From: Trichomonas tenax
Taxonomy: Eukaryota > Parabasalia > Trichomonadida > Trichomonadidae
DNA: 64,000 bases
NCBI GenBank assembly: GCA_023091735.1
Contig: JALKBU010000099.1
Location: forward strand, 22,152 to 86,151
Direction: 5' to 3'
Of this stretch, positions 8,513-17,459 are shown one piece after another. Positions within the stretch are counted from its first letter, which is position 1, and every line of letters begins with the position of its first letter. A program made the translations under genes and the position numbers. A model generated the notes under the pieces. It made no database searches. It worked only from the letters and a program-made list of their open reading frames with translations, and was not told the origin of the DNA.

Positions 8513-11500
8513 TTATTCTTCTTCTGAATAATAATCATCATTGTTCATTTCGATTGGAGCTAAAATACTTGGTTTCTCTTCTGAATCGGAATAATATTCT
8601 TCATCATTTTGTTGTTGTTTCTTTAATGTTGAAATCAATTCATCTTTTTCATTAAGAGACTGACGAAGCATCTCATTCTCCTTGTTGCTGAGCATAATTT
8701 GACTCTTTAGATCGTCAATTTCAGACTGAAGCTTTTGCATTGAAACTTCACTGATTTCGATCCCTTCTTTTTGCTTGTTTGATGCCAAGAAGTTGATTTG
8801 CATTTGAAGATCAGCAATTTCTTGTTTCTGATCGCTAATCAAAACCTTCGCTTTAGTGATTTCTTCATCACTTGATTTTGATTCTAATTGAGATTTAAGA
8901 TCATTTAATTCTTCTTTGAGTTTTTCGATCTCATTTTGCAATTGTTTGTTTTCTTCTTCATAATTTGGAATTCTGAAGTCTTCTGGTTGTTTTTGTTCAG
9001 TGAAATCAACGTCACGGGATTGAACAACAATTTCATCATAAGATTCTTCTTCATCATTTTTGTCGTTAAGAAATTTTTCTAATTCAGCAATCTTTTGATC
9101 TTTCGTCTTTATCTTTGTTTGCAAAGCTTGATATTCTTCTTCTGTTGGTCTTTGAGAGAGTTCAAGTTTCAGTTCTTCTAAAGCAACTTTTAAGTTCATT
9201 TCTTCGTTATCTTGCGTTGGTTTTTCTTCATCATAAGAATAATCAGAGTCTTCTTCTTTCGCTGTTGATTCATTTGCAGAAGTCATCAATTTTTCAATCT
9301 TTGATTTCATTGTCAAAATATGCGCTTTGAGTTCATCGATTTCTTCCATTTGTTCTCTGATTGTTTCGTCTTTAGCTTTGATTTGAGATTTCAATTGATC
9401 AATTTTGTCTCCAAGCAAAGAATCGAGTTCATTATCATCTTTGATTTCATCATCACTTTCTTTCTTCTCATTCTGCAACTGATTTATTATATTCTTGAGT
9501 TGATTGATTGTTTCTTCCTGTGATTTGATTGTTTCACTGTTCTCTGGCATTTCTCTGAGCTTTTCTTCAAGTTCATTCTTTGTTTTCTCGCTCATTATCA
9601 AATTGCTTTCAAGTCTTTGATTTTCTTCTTCTAATTCTTTGATTCTCAACTCATTGTTGTAATTTGTACTGGCAATTGATTTCCTTCCATCGATTTTCGC
9701 CTGCAAATCATCATTTCTGGCCTTTAGTTCATCAATTGTTCTTTGATTCTCTGTATTTCCAAATTTATCGATACTTGACTGCAATTTCTTCTTTAGTGTG
9801 GCAATCTCCAACAATTCTTCTTCTTCTTGTTGATATAATCTCTCAGCTAAGTCTTCAATTCTAGATAACAAAGCTTCGCGTTCATTCATCAAATCTTCAA
9901 CTTTCTTTTCGCTTTCTCGGAGTTTCTTCATTAATTTAGGAATAGAATTCGACATTTCTTTCGTGCTTCCATTAGATTGCTTTAATTGTTCATTGGATTT
10001 AGAAAGATTTTTGTTGTACGGTTTAAGTTGTTTGTATTTCGAAGAAATCTCTGAATCGTGAGCTTCAAGTTCTTTAATTCTTGCAGCCAATAATCTGATT
10101 GATCCATCTTTGTTGATTAATTCTTGATTTGCGATTTTGATGTGTTCATTCGCCTTTGCTAATGTTTCTTCGTTAGTTTTTGCAGATTCTTCGAGTTTAA
10201 TGACTTTTGTTAAAAGTTCTGCATTTTCATTTTGCAAATTTTTGAGTTTCTTCTTCATTTTGTTGTGTTGAACTTTGTAATCATTTGTTAATTGTGTTAA
10301 ATATTCTATTTTGTCATTCATTGCTTTCGTTGAATCAGAAGTTTCTTGCTTAACAGAAGAATAGTTTTGTTCGATTTTATCTTTCTCTTGAGACATCATT
10401 TCATAATTATTTGTTAAAACAGAAATCTTTTGTTGCAAGTTTTGTATTATTTCTTGTGAATGCTTCTCAAGTTCACTCTTTTCTTTCTTTAGAGCTTTGA
10501 TTATCTTTCTGTTCTTTTCTGCTTCGAGTTTATTCACTTCGAATTGCTGCATTTCAACCAATAATTTTGCAACTTCCGAATTTAACATTTGTATTTGTCT
10601 GTCTTTCTGCGAATCACTCTGTTTAACAGAAGCCCTGAAAGAGTCCATTTCAGACTCTTTTTCAATCAGCTGTTTCTTCAATAAATCTGTGTTGCTGTGA
10701 CTTCTAAGTTTGTGAATTTCATTCTGCAATTTCAAGTTTTCTTGATCCATTTTTGTGATTTGTTCATCAGAGGCTTTTGTGAGTTTGGACATTGCTTCTG
10801 AATATTTTAATGCCGCGTTTTGTGATTTGATTTTGAGTGTTTTATTCTCTTCATCTTTAACTTTTAATGTTTGTTTTAATTTTTCGATTTCTTCTGTTAG
10901 CGTTTCTTTTTCGATATTCGTGATTCGGAGTTTGTTGAGTTGTTCGCGAACGGTTTTAAGCTTGAAATCTTTCAATGACAAATTATTCGAGAGTTTATCC
11001 AAACGTCCTTGCAATTCCTTGTTTTGGTGCTTTAATCTCTCGATTTGAATATCATTTTTCGGAGATTTTTCCAAATTTTCGATTTGTGCTTTTAGTTCGT
11101 GAATTTCGTTATTTCTCAAATCAATGACTGATTGCAATTCCTGGATTGAGCGTTCATGCTTTGGAGAGCTTTGCATTTGTGATTCTCGCGATCTCACAAG
11201 TTTCTCGAGATATTCGATAACTGAAATGCATCTATCCTTGTTCAGCATGTCCTGATAAGACATATAATCTTTAGTAATTAATAGGTCGGCAATCAAATTC
11301 TTTGGTAATTTCGCAAATATATGAAGTTTTTGAATTTCGTTGTAATTTGCGATGAAAAATGGTTTAAAAACGTAATAGTTCTTCCTTTCTTTGTGTGTTT
11401 TCAGCAAAAGCTTAACAAATTGCTCCAAATCTTGTGGAATCGGTACAAACTCGTTTTCTGATGGAATTTTGATATCGAACTGTAACGACTCCTGTGCCAT

Positions 11501-11782
11501 GACTTGAATTCTGTTGAATTGTATCGAAAATGGCTGATTATTTGCATATCTGAGTAAACAGTAGACTTCAAATGGATTTTTTGACGTAATCGACGCTTTC
11601 TTGGCCTGGCTGCTCAGAATTCCTTCCAACTTGTGACTTTTCTTCGACGCAATCGAAGATGAAATGGAAATAACGAAGAAATCTTGGCCATTATACGAAT
11701 TTATGATGAAAGTGAAGTCACCGCTGTCGACGTTTCTCTCCTTCGGTTCGAAGAAAAACCACTGCGAAGGAGATAAAGACAT
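8513..11782 (-). CDS. long coiled-coil protein with N-terminal C2-like domain
   Basis: 1,089 residues with an ATG start. Residues 1 to about 150 are non-coiled and beta-rich (SGDFTFIINSYNGQDFFVIS, then LQFDIKIPS), resembling the N-terminal C2 domain that often heads long coiled-coil proteins. The remainder is continuous coiled coil with Ser/Glu/Tyr-rich interruptions such as EEDSDYSYDEE and DDYYSEEE. It ends at TAA 8513-8515, and the same frame stays open on the other side of that codon through 7169. Such proteins usually tether membranes or build cytoskeletal structures; here the role is inferred only from architecture. No ATPase, kinase or calponin-type motif is visible. Confidence 0.75.
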   Translation of the reverse strand: MSLSPSQWFFFEPKERNVDSGDFTFIINSYNGQDFFVISISSSIASKKSHKLEGILSSQAKKASITSKNPFEVYCLLRYANNQPFSIQFNRIQVMAQESLQFDIKIPSENEFVPIPQDLEQFVKLLLKTHKERKNYYVFKPFFIANYNEIQKLHIFAKLPKNLIADLLITKDYMSYQDMLNKDRCISVIEYLEKLVRSRESQMQSSPKHERSIQELQSVIDLRNNEIHELKAQIENLEKSPKNDIQIERLKHQNKELQGRLDKLSNNLSLKDFKLKTVREQLNKLRITNIEKETLTEEIEKLKQTLKVKDEENKTLKIKSQNAALKYSEAMSKLTKASDEQITKMDQENLKLQNEIHKLRSHSNTDLLKKQLIEKESEMDSFRASVKQSDSQKDRQIQMLNSEVAKLLVEMQQFEVNKLEAEKNRKIIKALKKEKSELEKHSQEIIQNLQQKISVLTNNYEMMSQEKDKIEQNYSSVKQETSDSTKAMNDKIEYLTQLTNDYKVQHNKMKKKLKNLQNENAELLTKVIKLEESAKTNEETLAKANEHIKIANQELINKDGSIRLLAARIKELEAHDSEISSKYKQLKPYNKNLSKSNEQLKQSNGSTKEMSNSIPKLMKKLRESEKKVEDLMNEREALLSRIEDLAERLYQQEEEELLEIATLKKKLQSSIDKFGNTENQRTIDELKARNDDLQAKIDGRKSIASTNYNNELRIKELEEENQRLESNLIMSEKTKNELEEKLREMPENSETIKSQEETINQLKNIINQLQNEKKESDDEIKDDNELDSLLGDKIDQLKSQIKAKDETIREQMEEIDELKAHILTMKSKIEKLMTSANESTAKEEDSDYSYDEEKPTQDNEEMNLKVALEELKLELSQRPTEEEYQALQTKIKTKDQKIAELEKFLNDKNDEEESYDEIVVQSRDVDFTEQKQPEDFRIPNYEEENKQLQNEIEKLKEELNDLKSQLESKSSDEEITKAKVLISDQKQEIADLQMQINFLASNKQKEGIEISEVSMQKLQSEIDDLKSQIMLSNKENEMLRQSLNEKDELISTLKKQQQNDEEYYSDSEEKPSILAPIEMNNDDYYSEEE

Positions 11783-12276
11783 CGAGAAAAAAACTGTGGT
11801 GTTAAATGAAATCTTTGAAAACTATAACACCATATTCTACATAATGTAATTCTCACTTTTTACTAATAATGTTTGCCAAAATTCGAAATACTTATATTTC
11901 CTTTGAATTGAAATCGATTTATTGTAAAAATTAATACTACATTCTATTTTCAATCAATATAATCTTTATATACTTTGATTTTAGTTAATTTACAAAAATA
12001 ATTTCTCGCTCAAACGAAATCAATGTATAGATATCTTTTCCATACTTAAGCAGTTCTCAATTGATTAACACAATAGATAGCATACTTCGATTATATAGTG
12101 AGCTTAATAAGCATAACATTGAAAGTATTATATTCGATTTAATTTTTATGAAAATATGAAATGTAATTTAAAATATAAATCGTTACAGTAATCGTTATTT
12201 CCTTATTTGTAGTATGAATGATATTATCTACAATTAATGTTAGTTGGCTGTACATGGTTCTACATTATCATGGCCA
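11783..12276. other. intergenic, AT-rich
   Basis: No gene is supported. A TTTAACACCACAG string lies just 5' of the coiled-coil gene and superficially resembles a trichomonad intron 3' end, but no matching donor is seen. Confidence 0.5.
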
Positions 12277-12543
12277 TTAATGTTCACTTAATGGTCCAAA
12301 AATATCGAAGAAATAGAACTTAAGTACCCAAACACATGAAGCACCGTAATCTACATAACATTTATCAGTAAGCTGGAATTTTAAATGCTTTGCGTTTATC
12401 AGTAAGCATGCAGCAGTTATACGCAAAGTATGTTTATTAGTAAGCTGGAATTTTACGTAAAAACATCGATTGCACAAACAAAAATTCGATGAAATTATGA
12501 AATCAAAGCAACATTCTTCCTGAGGAATTATGTGAATAGCCAA
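12277..12543 (-). pseudogene. degenerate discoidin-like (F5/8C-like) domain fragment
   Basis: The 3' half encodes LKFQLTDKCYVDYGAS, then FYFFDIFGPLSEH. This matches the end of the neighbouring domain at 12600-13229 (LKFQLTDKRYVDYGSS, then RFFDIFGSLSEL). The 5' half of this stretch has lost similarity and repeats FQLT. It reads as a decayed tandem partial copy lying outside the palindrome arm. No start context or promoter motif is seen. Confidence 0.55.
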
Positions 12544-12599
12544 GCTTTATTTAACATTAATATGTCATAAATATTTATAATTAAATAGCATTATTCATG

Positions 12600-13229
12600 T
12601 TATGCAATTTTTATGATGTAAGGGATGATGAGATAAAAATAACAGAATTGATGATTGTATTCGATTCTTTCACTTTGTTTAAAATGAAGTTCACTTAATG
12701 ATCCAAAAATATCGAAGAAACGCAACTCAAGTGCCCAATCACGTGAAGAACCATAATCCACATAGCGTTTATCAGTAAGTTGGAATTTTAAATACTTTAA
12801 ATTAGCTTCTGGAATAATAGACAAGTAAATTGGATTTGCATCTTTAAAATCTTGGCAATCTTTTCTATCTGCTATAACAATTGATTCTTGATTTCGCGTG
12901 ATACCCGTGATATTAAATGAAACAGGATAATTATGTGTATACGATCTTGCTATTATATGTGTCGCTTTCAATGAATAATTTTTGAATTCATAAGATACAT
13001 AATTATACGGAGTAGTGATATCGGAGTGATATATAGGACCAGATGTTCCAAGTGGATTCAAAGGAGATGCAACATCGGGTCTGTTTGGAAGAACTGATTT
13101 TGCAAAACCTTCAACAACATCTTCAACAGTGAGTCCTGGAACAACACCCTGCCGAATCTTTGTAAATATTCCTGTTTTGCTTCCAGAAGAATATGGAGCA
13201 TCAACAATTATCTAAACTTGAGCAATAAA
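12600..13229 (-). pseudogene. discoidin-like (F5/8C-like) domain, left palindrome arm, lacks a start
   Basis: The open frame begins directly after TTTAG and encodes IIVDAPYSSGSKTGIFTKIR, then VVPGLTVEDVVEG, followed by a beta-rich domain (YNYVSYEFKNYSLKATHIIA ... SIVIADRK ... LKYLKFQLTDKRYVDYG ... DWALELRFFDIFG). The pattern of hydrophobic strands ending in FFDIFG fits an F5/8 type C/galactose-binding fold. No ATG precedes the domain in frame, and the promoter-like motif upstream points the other way. An inverted homologue lies at 16265-16873. It is either a truncated copy or the 3' exon of a gene whose 5' part I cannot identify. Confidence 0.5.
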
Positions 13230-13289
13230 TATGTTTCAAAAGTGACGAAAAAGTGACTGTTCCGACGCTGACACATTTCGTCTAACTTT

Positions 13290-13379
13290 ATGAAATTCTC
13301 TAGTAAACATGATATAGCGCCCCATGTGATGTATAGGCAGTTGGCTGGCAGCTGTTGCTGCGTTTTCTTTCCATTGTAG
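13290..13379 (+). CDS. micro-ORF in left palindrome arm (29 aa)
   Basis: The ATG begins MKFSSKHDIAPHVMYRQLAG and the ORF ends in CCCVFFPL. About 30-55 bases upstream are two copies of AAAAGTGAC (around 13233-13253), the motif seen before other expressed family genes here. The inverted arm has a counterpart at 16093-16185 with the same opening and ending; the one length difference is a whole codon. No function is recognised. It may be a real short gene, the 5' part of a lost gene, or a chance survivor. Confidence 0.35.
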   Translation: MKFSSKHDIAPHVMYRQLAGSCCCVFFPL

Positions 13380-13506
13380 AAATTTCCAAAAAAAAATACA
13401 TGTCAAAAGTGACAATTATTTTTCACCAACAACATTGCATAGGCAAGCATTTGATTTAACTTTTGATATAAATGAAGAAACTTTAAAAATTTATAAAAAA
13501 GTCATT

Positions 13507-13773
13507 TTACAAATCGATGTTGATTCCTTTATTTCTTGTTAAGAGCCTGTTATATTTTTCACTGAGGAAGGAGTAATGGTGGAAAATTTGCTTAGAGATT
13601 TCTACGTTATAACTCCTGATTCGAAAGTCAATGAACACATAACTTTTTAATACAATTTGCGAACAAATATTTGCACATGAAAAAGTTATAACTTTGAAAC
13701 GGGAAATTATATATAAATTCAATTCAGAATTGGAGATATGAGTTACAATTGCATTGAGTTTCTTATTAAACAT
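13507..13773 (-). CDS. hypothetical 88-aa ORF unique to the left arm
   Basis: ATG start, 88 residues, beginning MFNKKLNAIVTHISNSELNL and ending YNRLLTRNKGINIDL. It lies in the part of the left arm that has no counterpart on the right, so it may mark an insertion. No domain is recognised, and coding status is uncertain. Confidence 0.25.
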   Translation of the reverse strand: MFNKKLNAIVTHISNSELNLYIISRFKVITFSCANICSQIVLKSYVFIDFRIRSYNVEISKQIFHHYSFLSEKYNRLLTRNKGINIDL

Positions 13774-14235
13774 ATGAAACTCATTAATGAAAGATAAAAT
13801 ATAGTCGATTCATTGTGTTTTTATAGAATAACAAAAGGTATATAAAATTGATTATATTAGACGGCAGAATTGTCAAATCGCCACTACCACAACGACTCCC
13901 AAAATGAAAATGATGATTTCCTTAATTTGAGCATCGTGCTGATGTTCATCTTGCAGAAGCGTAACTTTATCCCACCTCGATAATCCTTGAAGCTATTCAC
14001 GCATTTGTGAGATGTGGAGAACTTGTGTCTCTTGCATATCTGGTGTTTCTGTGTTGGCTCTATTCTGCTTCTATTAAAATAAGTGAACTTAACATCTTTC
14101 TAGGAAAATTCAGCTGAAATATTTTTTCCATAGAAAACTACCAAATTTACGTGATTCAAAAATGACAAATTTCCAAAAAAAAATTGACACACAAAATATT
14201 GTCAGAAGCAAATCATAAAAAGTGACATTTGAAGT

Positions 14236-15507
14236 TTGGTTATTTCAAAAAGCTATTCACTTTTTTATTTAGAAGCTTTAATCATATGGTTGATATTCAA
14301 CAGATTAAATCTCACTGAGGCCTGTTTAAATCTTGAGTATATGCACATGATTAATAAAGAAATTCAAAATAAAATTTATCCTAAAAAGTTTCTTTGGAAT
14401 CAAGTTGCAAATGAAATAGACTACAAAATTGTTAATCCAAATATTACAACAGAATTGTTCTATGTAATAAATGAAGGATTAAATGATTCAACTTGGAAAA
14501 TTAACAAATATTATCATTATTATACATTAAATTTTAACGAAGGAATAGTTTATCATCTTAAGAATGTGTACGCCTCATGTTCTGGTGCATTTGCGACTGA
14601 TTGGTTTAAAATTGATTTTCCACAAATTGGAATGAATCTAGGAAATGCAGGATTATACGCAAACATTCCAGGAAATGTAGTTGGTGATTATTTTTCCATC
14701 ATAGTTACAGGCCATCGATTTTCTAATTCATTCGGTCACTTTATTTTAGATTTTATCTGTCCTTTGCTGATAATGCCAAAAGAAGCACTTTTAAATTCTG
14801 CGATATTGGTCAAATCAAATAAATTTATCATTGATTATTTACCGTATTTAGGACTTAACAACAAAGTAATTCAAATCGAAGATGGAGAATGGGTTTATGC
14901 AGGCAATGCATTTTATTCTGCAGTTCCAAGACCACATTGTTCTCATGTTGGAAATATTTATAAAAAACTGGGGAAAATAATCAGAGAAAACCTAAACTTA
15001 ACAGATGTAAAACCAGACAGATATGTTCTTTCTAATAGAATGCAGGAAGTTCGTCATATAGTGAATATGGAGGATGTTTTCAAAAAGGTAAAAGAAACTT
15101 ATCCAAATTATAATTGGGAGATTGATGAAATGCGACCAAGGCATTTAAATGAACTCGCTAAAATATGGGGACATGCCAAAATCTTGTTCTCTGTTTGTGG
15201 AAGCAACATGATGAACTGCTTTATACTACCAAAGGGTTGCGTTAATATACAAGTTTTTGTTAATATCTGCGACTTTTCTTCTATTGATTGCGCTTTAGCT
15301 TCTGAAGCTAAAATGATTGCAATGTTTGATGCATCTTTTGATCATGCATTACCAAAGGATAATAAACTCAATATAAATCAGTTACTTAAAGCTTTAAGAG
15401 CAGCCTTCTTCTATTTGGAGAATGAAAAATGGCCAAACGATGGTGATGGAACAATCATTGCTTATAACAAAACAATTGATAAAAAAACAAAATCAACAGC
15501 TGACTAA
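14236..15507 (+). CDS. GT61-type glycosyltransferase (DUF563 family)
   Basis: The 423-codon frame is open from a TTG at 14236, just after an in-frame TGA. The first ATG is at codon 36 (14341). Codons before it encode a hydrophobic stretch (LFYLEALIIWLIF) that looks like a type II signal-anchor, so the real start may be non-ATG, lost, or supplied from elsewhere. The catalytic half carries typical family features: HFILDFICPLLI, DRYVLSNRMQEVRH, and the SVCGSNMMNCFILPKG segment that corresponds to the conserved GxxxxN-PxG region near the nucleotide-sugar site. Family members act in the Golgi on glycan side chains. The gene sits alone at the centre of the palindrome. Acceptor and sugar cannot be deduced. 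Confidence 0.7.
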   Translation: MVISKSYSLFYLEALIIWLIFNRLNLTEACLNLEYMHMINKEIQNKIYPKKFLWNQVANEIDYKIVNPNITTELFYVINEGLNDSTWKINKYYHYYTLNFNEGIVYHLKNVYASCSGAFATDWFKIDFPQIGMNLGNAGLYANIPGNVVGDYFSIIVTGHRFSNSFGHFILDFICPLLIMPKEALLNSAILVKSNKFIIDYLPYLGLNNKVIQIEDGEWVYAGNAFYSAVPRPHCSHVGNIYKKLGKIIRENLNLTDVKPDRYVLSNRMQEVRHIVNMEDVFKKVKETYPNYNWEIDEMRPRHLNELAKIWGHAKILFSVCGSNMMNCFILPKGCVNIQVFVNICDFSSIDCALASEAKMIAMFDASFDHALPKDNKLNINQLLKALRAAFFYLENEKWPNDGDGTIIAYNKTIDKKTKSTAD

Positions 15508-15611
15508 CCTTAATGCATTTTAATAGGATTCATAGATTTTAATAATAAATTTTAACATTGTAAATTCGGCAAAATTTAGGAAAATTTATCCATCTGAATT
15601 ATTCCAGAAAA

Positions 15612-15827
15612 ATGACAAAATCTCCTATTTTAATGGAAGCAGAAAACAACCAACACAGAAAATCCAGATATGGAAGAGACTCTCAAGTTCTCCACATCTC
15701 ACAACTGTGTGAAAAGCTTCAAGCTTATGGCGTCACAGAGGAGAAGGTTCAAAGTGGGATCGAGTTAAGCTTCTACGAGAATTCAATAATAAACATCAGC
15801 AAGGTGTTCAAATTCCGAAAGCAATAG
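15612..15827 (+). CDS. hypothetical 71-aa ORF in right palindrome arm
   Basis: ATG start. The product contains MEAENNQHRKSRYGRDSQVL followed by HISQLCEKLQAYGVTEEKV and is charged and helical. The inverted left-arm counterpart (about 13900-14090, minus strand) carries several stops, so only this arm stays open. No domain is recognised. It may be a fragment of a larger mobile or family gene. Confidence 0.3.
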   Translation: MTKSPILMEAENNQHRKSRYGRDSQVLHISQLCEKLQAYGVTEEKVQSGIELSFYENSIINISKVFKFRKQ

Positions 15828-16092
15828 TTTTTGATCTTTGCAGTAGTGGCGATTTTCACAAATCTGCCATCTAATTTTGTAATTTTTTATACCTTTTGTT
15901 ATCCTACAAAACATTTCATTGATGAGTTTCATTCTGTTTTAGAAAGTTAATTACCACTTCCTAGTAAATAGAAAGGAAACTAAATTACCATTTACTAGGA
16001 ATCATATGTAGTGCTCCTACGTAAATAGAAAGAATGTTACTATAAATTGACCAACTTTCGTGAAGTTAAATTTTTTCTCATTGCTTTTTTTG

Positions 16093-16185
16093 CTATTTCT
16101 GCAATGGAAAGAAAACGCAGCAGCTGCCAGGCAACTGCCTATACATCACATGAGTCAATATATCATGTTTACTAGAGAATTTCAT
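16093..16185 (-). CDS. micro-ORF in right palindrome arm (30 aa)
   Basis: The ATG at 16185 begins MKFSSKHDILTHVMYRQLPG and the ORF ends CCVFFPLQK. It is preceded by AAAAAAGTGAC on the minus strand around 16226-16240. It is the inverted counterpart of the ORF at 13290, with substitutions and one whole-codon gap but no frameshift. Coding status is uncertain. Confidence 0.35.
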   Translation of the reverse strand: MKFSSKHDILTHVMYRQLPGSCCVFFPLQK

Positions 16186-16264
16186 AAAGTTAGACGAAAT
16201 GTGTCAGCGGTGTATTCGTCACTTTTTTGTCACATTTAAAACACTTTTTATTGAGACAGTTTAG

Positions 16265-16873
16265 ATAATTGTTGATGCTCCATATTCTTCTGGAAGCAAA
16301 ACTGGGGTGTTCACAAAGATTCGGCAGGGTGTTGTTCCAGGACTCACTGTCGAAGATGTTGTTGAAGGAAAGTTATCTTCGTTTTATTCTGCGGCTCCTC
16401 ATTTAGCTGATCCATTATTACCACTTGGAATTGATAATTCACAAAATCACTTTCACACTGATCTAACCACTAAATATAATTATGTTGAATATAAAATTAA
16501 AAATTTCTTACTAATAGCAACACATGTTATTGCGAAGTCATATACATACAATTACCCTGTGTCATTTATGATATTAGGAATAACTCGAAATAATCAATCA
16601 ATAATCATAACAAATGAAACAAAAAGTTCATCTTTTGCAAATGGAAATTATGCAAATTTTAGTATTCCTTCTGCAAACTTAGAATCCATTAAATTACAAC
16701 TCACTGACCACCGCTATGAAACATATGGAACAACAGGTGATTGGGCATTAGAAATATTCTTTTTTGATATATTTGGAACATTAAGTAAACTTTATTTTGA
16801 GCAAAGTGAACCAATTGAATACTTTCCCATTTTACTCAGTTCTATATGTTTCATGACCTCAGCTCTCACATAA
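16265..16873 (+). pseudogene. discoidin-like (F5/8C-like) domain, right palindrome arm, lacks an ATG
   Basis: The frame opens straight after TTTAG and encodes IIVDAPYSSGSKTGVFTKIR, VVPGLTVEDVVEG, then the beta-rich domain (YNYVEYKIKNFLLIATHVIA ... IKLQLTDHRYETYG ... DWALEIFFFDIFG). It is the inverted homologue of 12600-13229 and is intact over the domain. There is no in-frame ATG; the first near-start is GTG at 16307. The C-terminus diverges after the shared SE(P/R)IEY. A galactose-binding-like fold and a surface or secreted role are inferred only from fold resemblance. Without a start it may be a truncated copy or a downstream exon. Confidence 0.5.
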
Positions 16874-17186
16874 AATATTATAAAATCAAAATTATGGCTT
16901 TTATCTTTTCATTTTTGCAAAATTATAAACATCATCATGATTTATAAAGATGCAATAAGTATCATAAAACAATTTCAATTTGAAATTTATATAATGATTT
17001 TTCAAAATCAACATTAAAGAAAGTGTATAAAGGAAATAAGTAAATCAAAGTTAATATATAATAAATCATCAATCAAAATACTATTATGTCCTTTAAAGAA
17101 AATATCGAAGATATGAAATATCAAAAAAAAATAAGTAATTGCTGTGAGTAATATTTTAACTAGTACAAACATATTATAGCGAAACA
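16874..17186. other. intergenic
   Basis: AT-rich, no feature recognised. Confidence 0.5.
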
Positions 17187-17459
17187 TTATTCGTCGGATA
17201 TTTCAACTTCATTAAGAAGTTGTTTAATCATTTCTTGATCAACGGAAGAAGATGAATCGTCGTTGGTTTCATTAGCCTGATATTTAGGTTTCGATGGTTG
17301 GTTGAGAAGCGGCGATTCTGATTCAGTTTTCTTGTTGAAAGATGACTCAAATATCGATTTGTTGTGCGCTGCAGTGACAGGAATCACAGGGTCTGGGTAC
17401 TCCTGCTCTTCTGTCCGCTTCTCTTCATGCGGTGGTGGAGAAGAACAGCAACACCCCAT
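17187..17459 (-). CDS. small acidic protein with MGCCCS dual-acylation N-terminus
   Basis: 90 residues with an ATG start. It begins MGCCCSSPPPHEE. Gly2 with Ser6 fits an N-myristoylation signal, and Cys3-5 would then be palmitoylation sites, so plasma-membrane or flagellar-membrane anchoring is likely. The rest is polar, disordered and acidic, ending NEVEISDE. ACGTGACACAAAA directly precedes the ATG, so the leader would be only about 4-9 bases. No catalytic domain is present; it may be a membrane adaptor. The lipidation signal is strong, while function is unknown. Confidence 0.75.
   Translation of the reverse strand: MGCCCSSPPPHEEKRTEEQEYPDPVIPVTAAHNKSIFESSFNKKTESESPLLNQPSKPKYQANETNDDSSSSVDQEMIKQLLNEVEISDE

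Larger units (their letters stand above)
12655..16823. repeat. 4.2-kb imperfect palindrome around the GT61 gene
   Basis: The left arm (about 12655-14160) and right arm (about 15565-16823) are inverted copies, seen by reading reverse complements. Shared segments in order are: the F5/8C-like frame, a micro-ORF with its promoter-like repeats, a segment with GATTT...CTGCC...TACCTTTTGTTAT, a segment containing TTTTAAT(A/G)GAAGC and CAAGTTCTCCACATCTCACA, and an inner edge near GTAAATT(T/C)GG. The left arm carries an extra 250-300 bases near 13480-13770. The single-copy centre is the glycosyltransferase gene. The arms have diverged clearly by eye, so this is an old inverted duplication rather than an assembly echo. 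Confidence 0.8.

Noticed and set aside
11783..11810. TTTAACACCACAG as a trichomonad intron acceptor before the coiled-coil gene
   Set aside because: No donor and no upstream exon; a normal ATG follows and fits the domain start.
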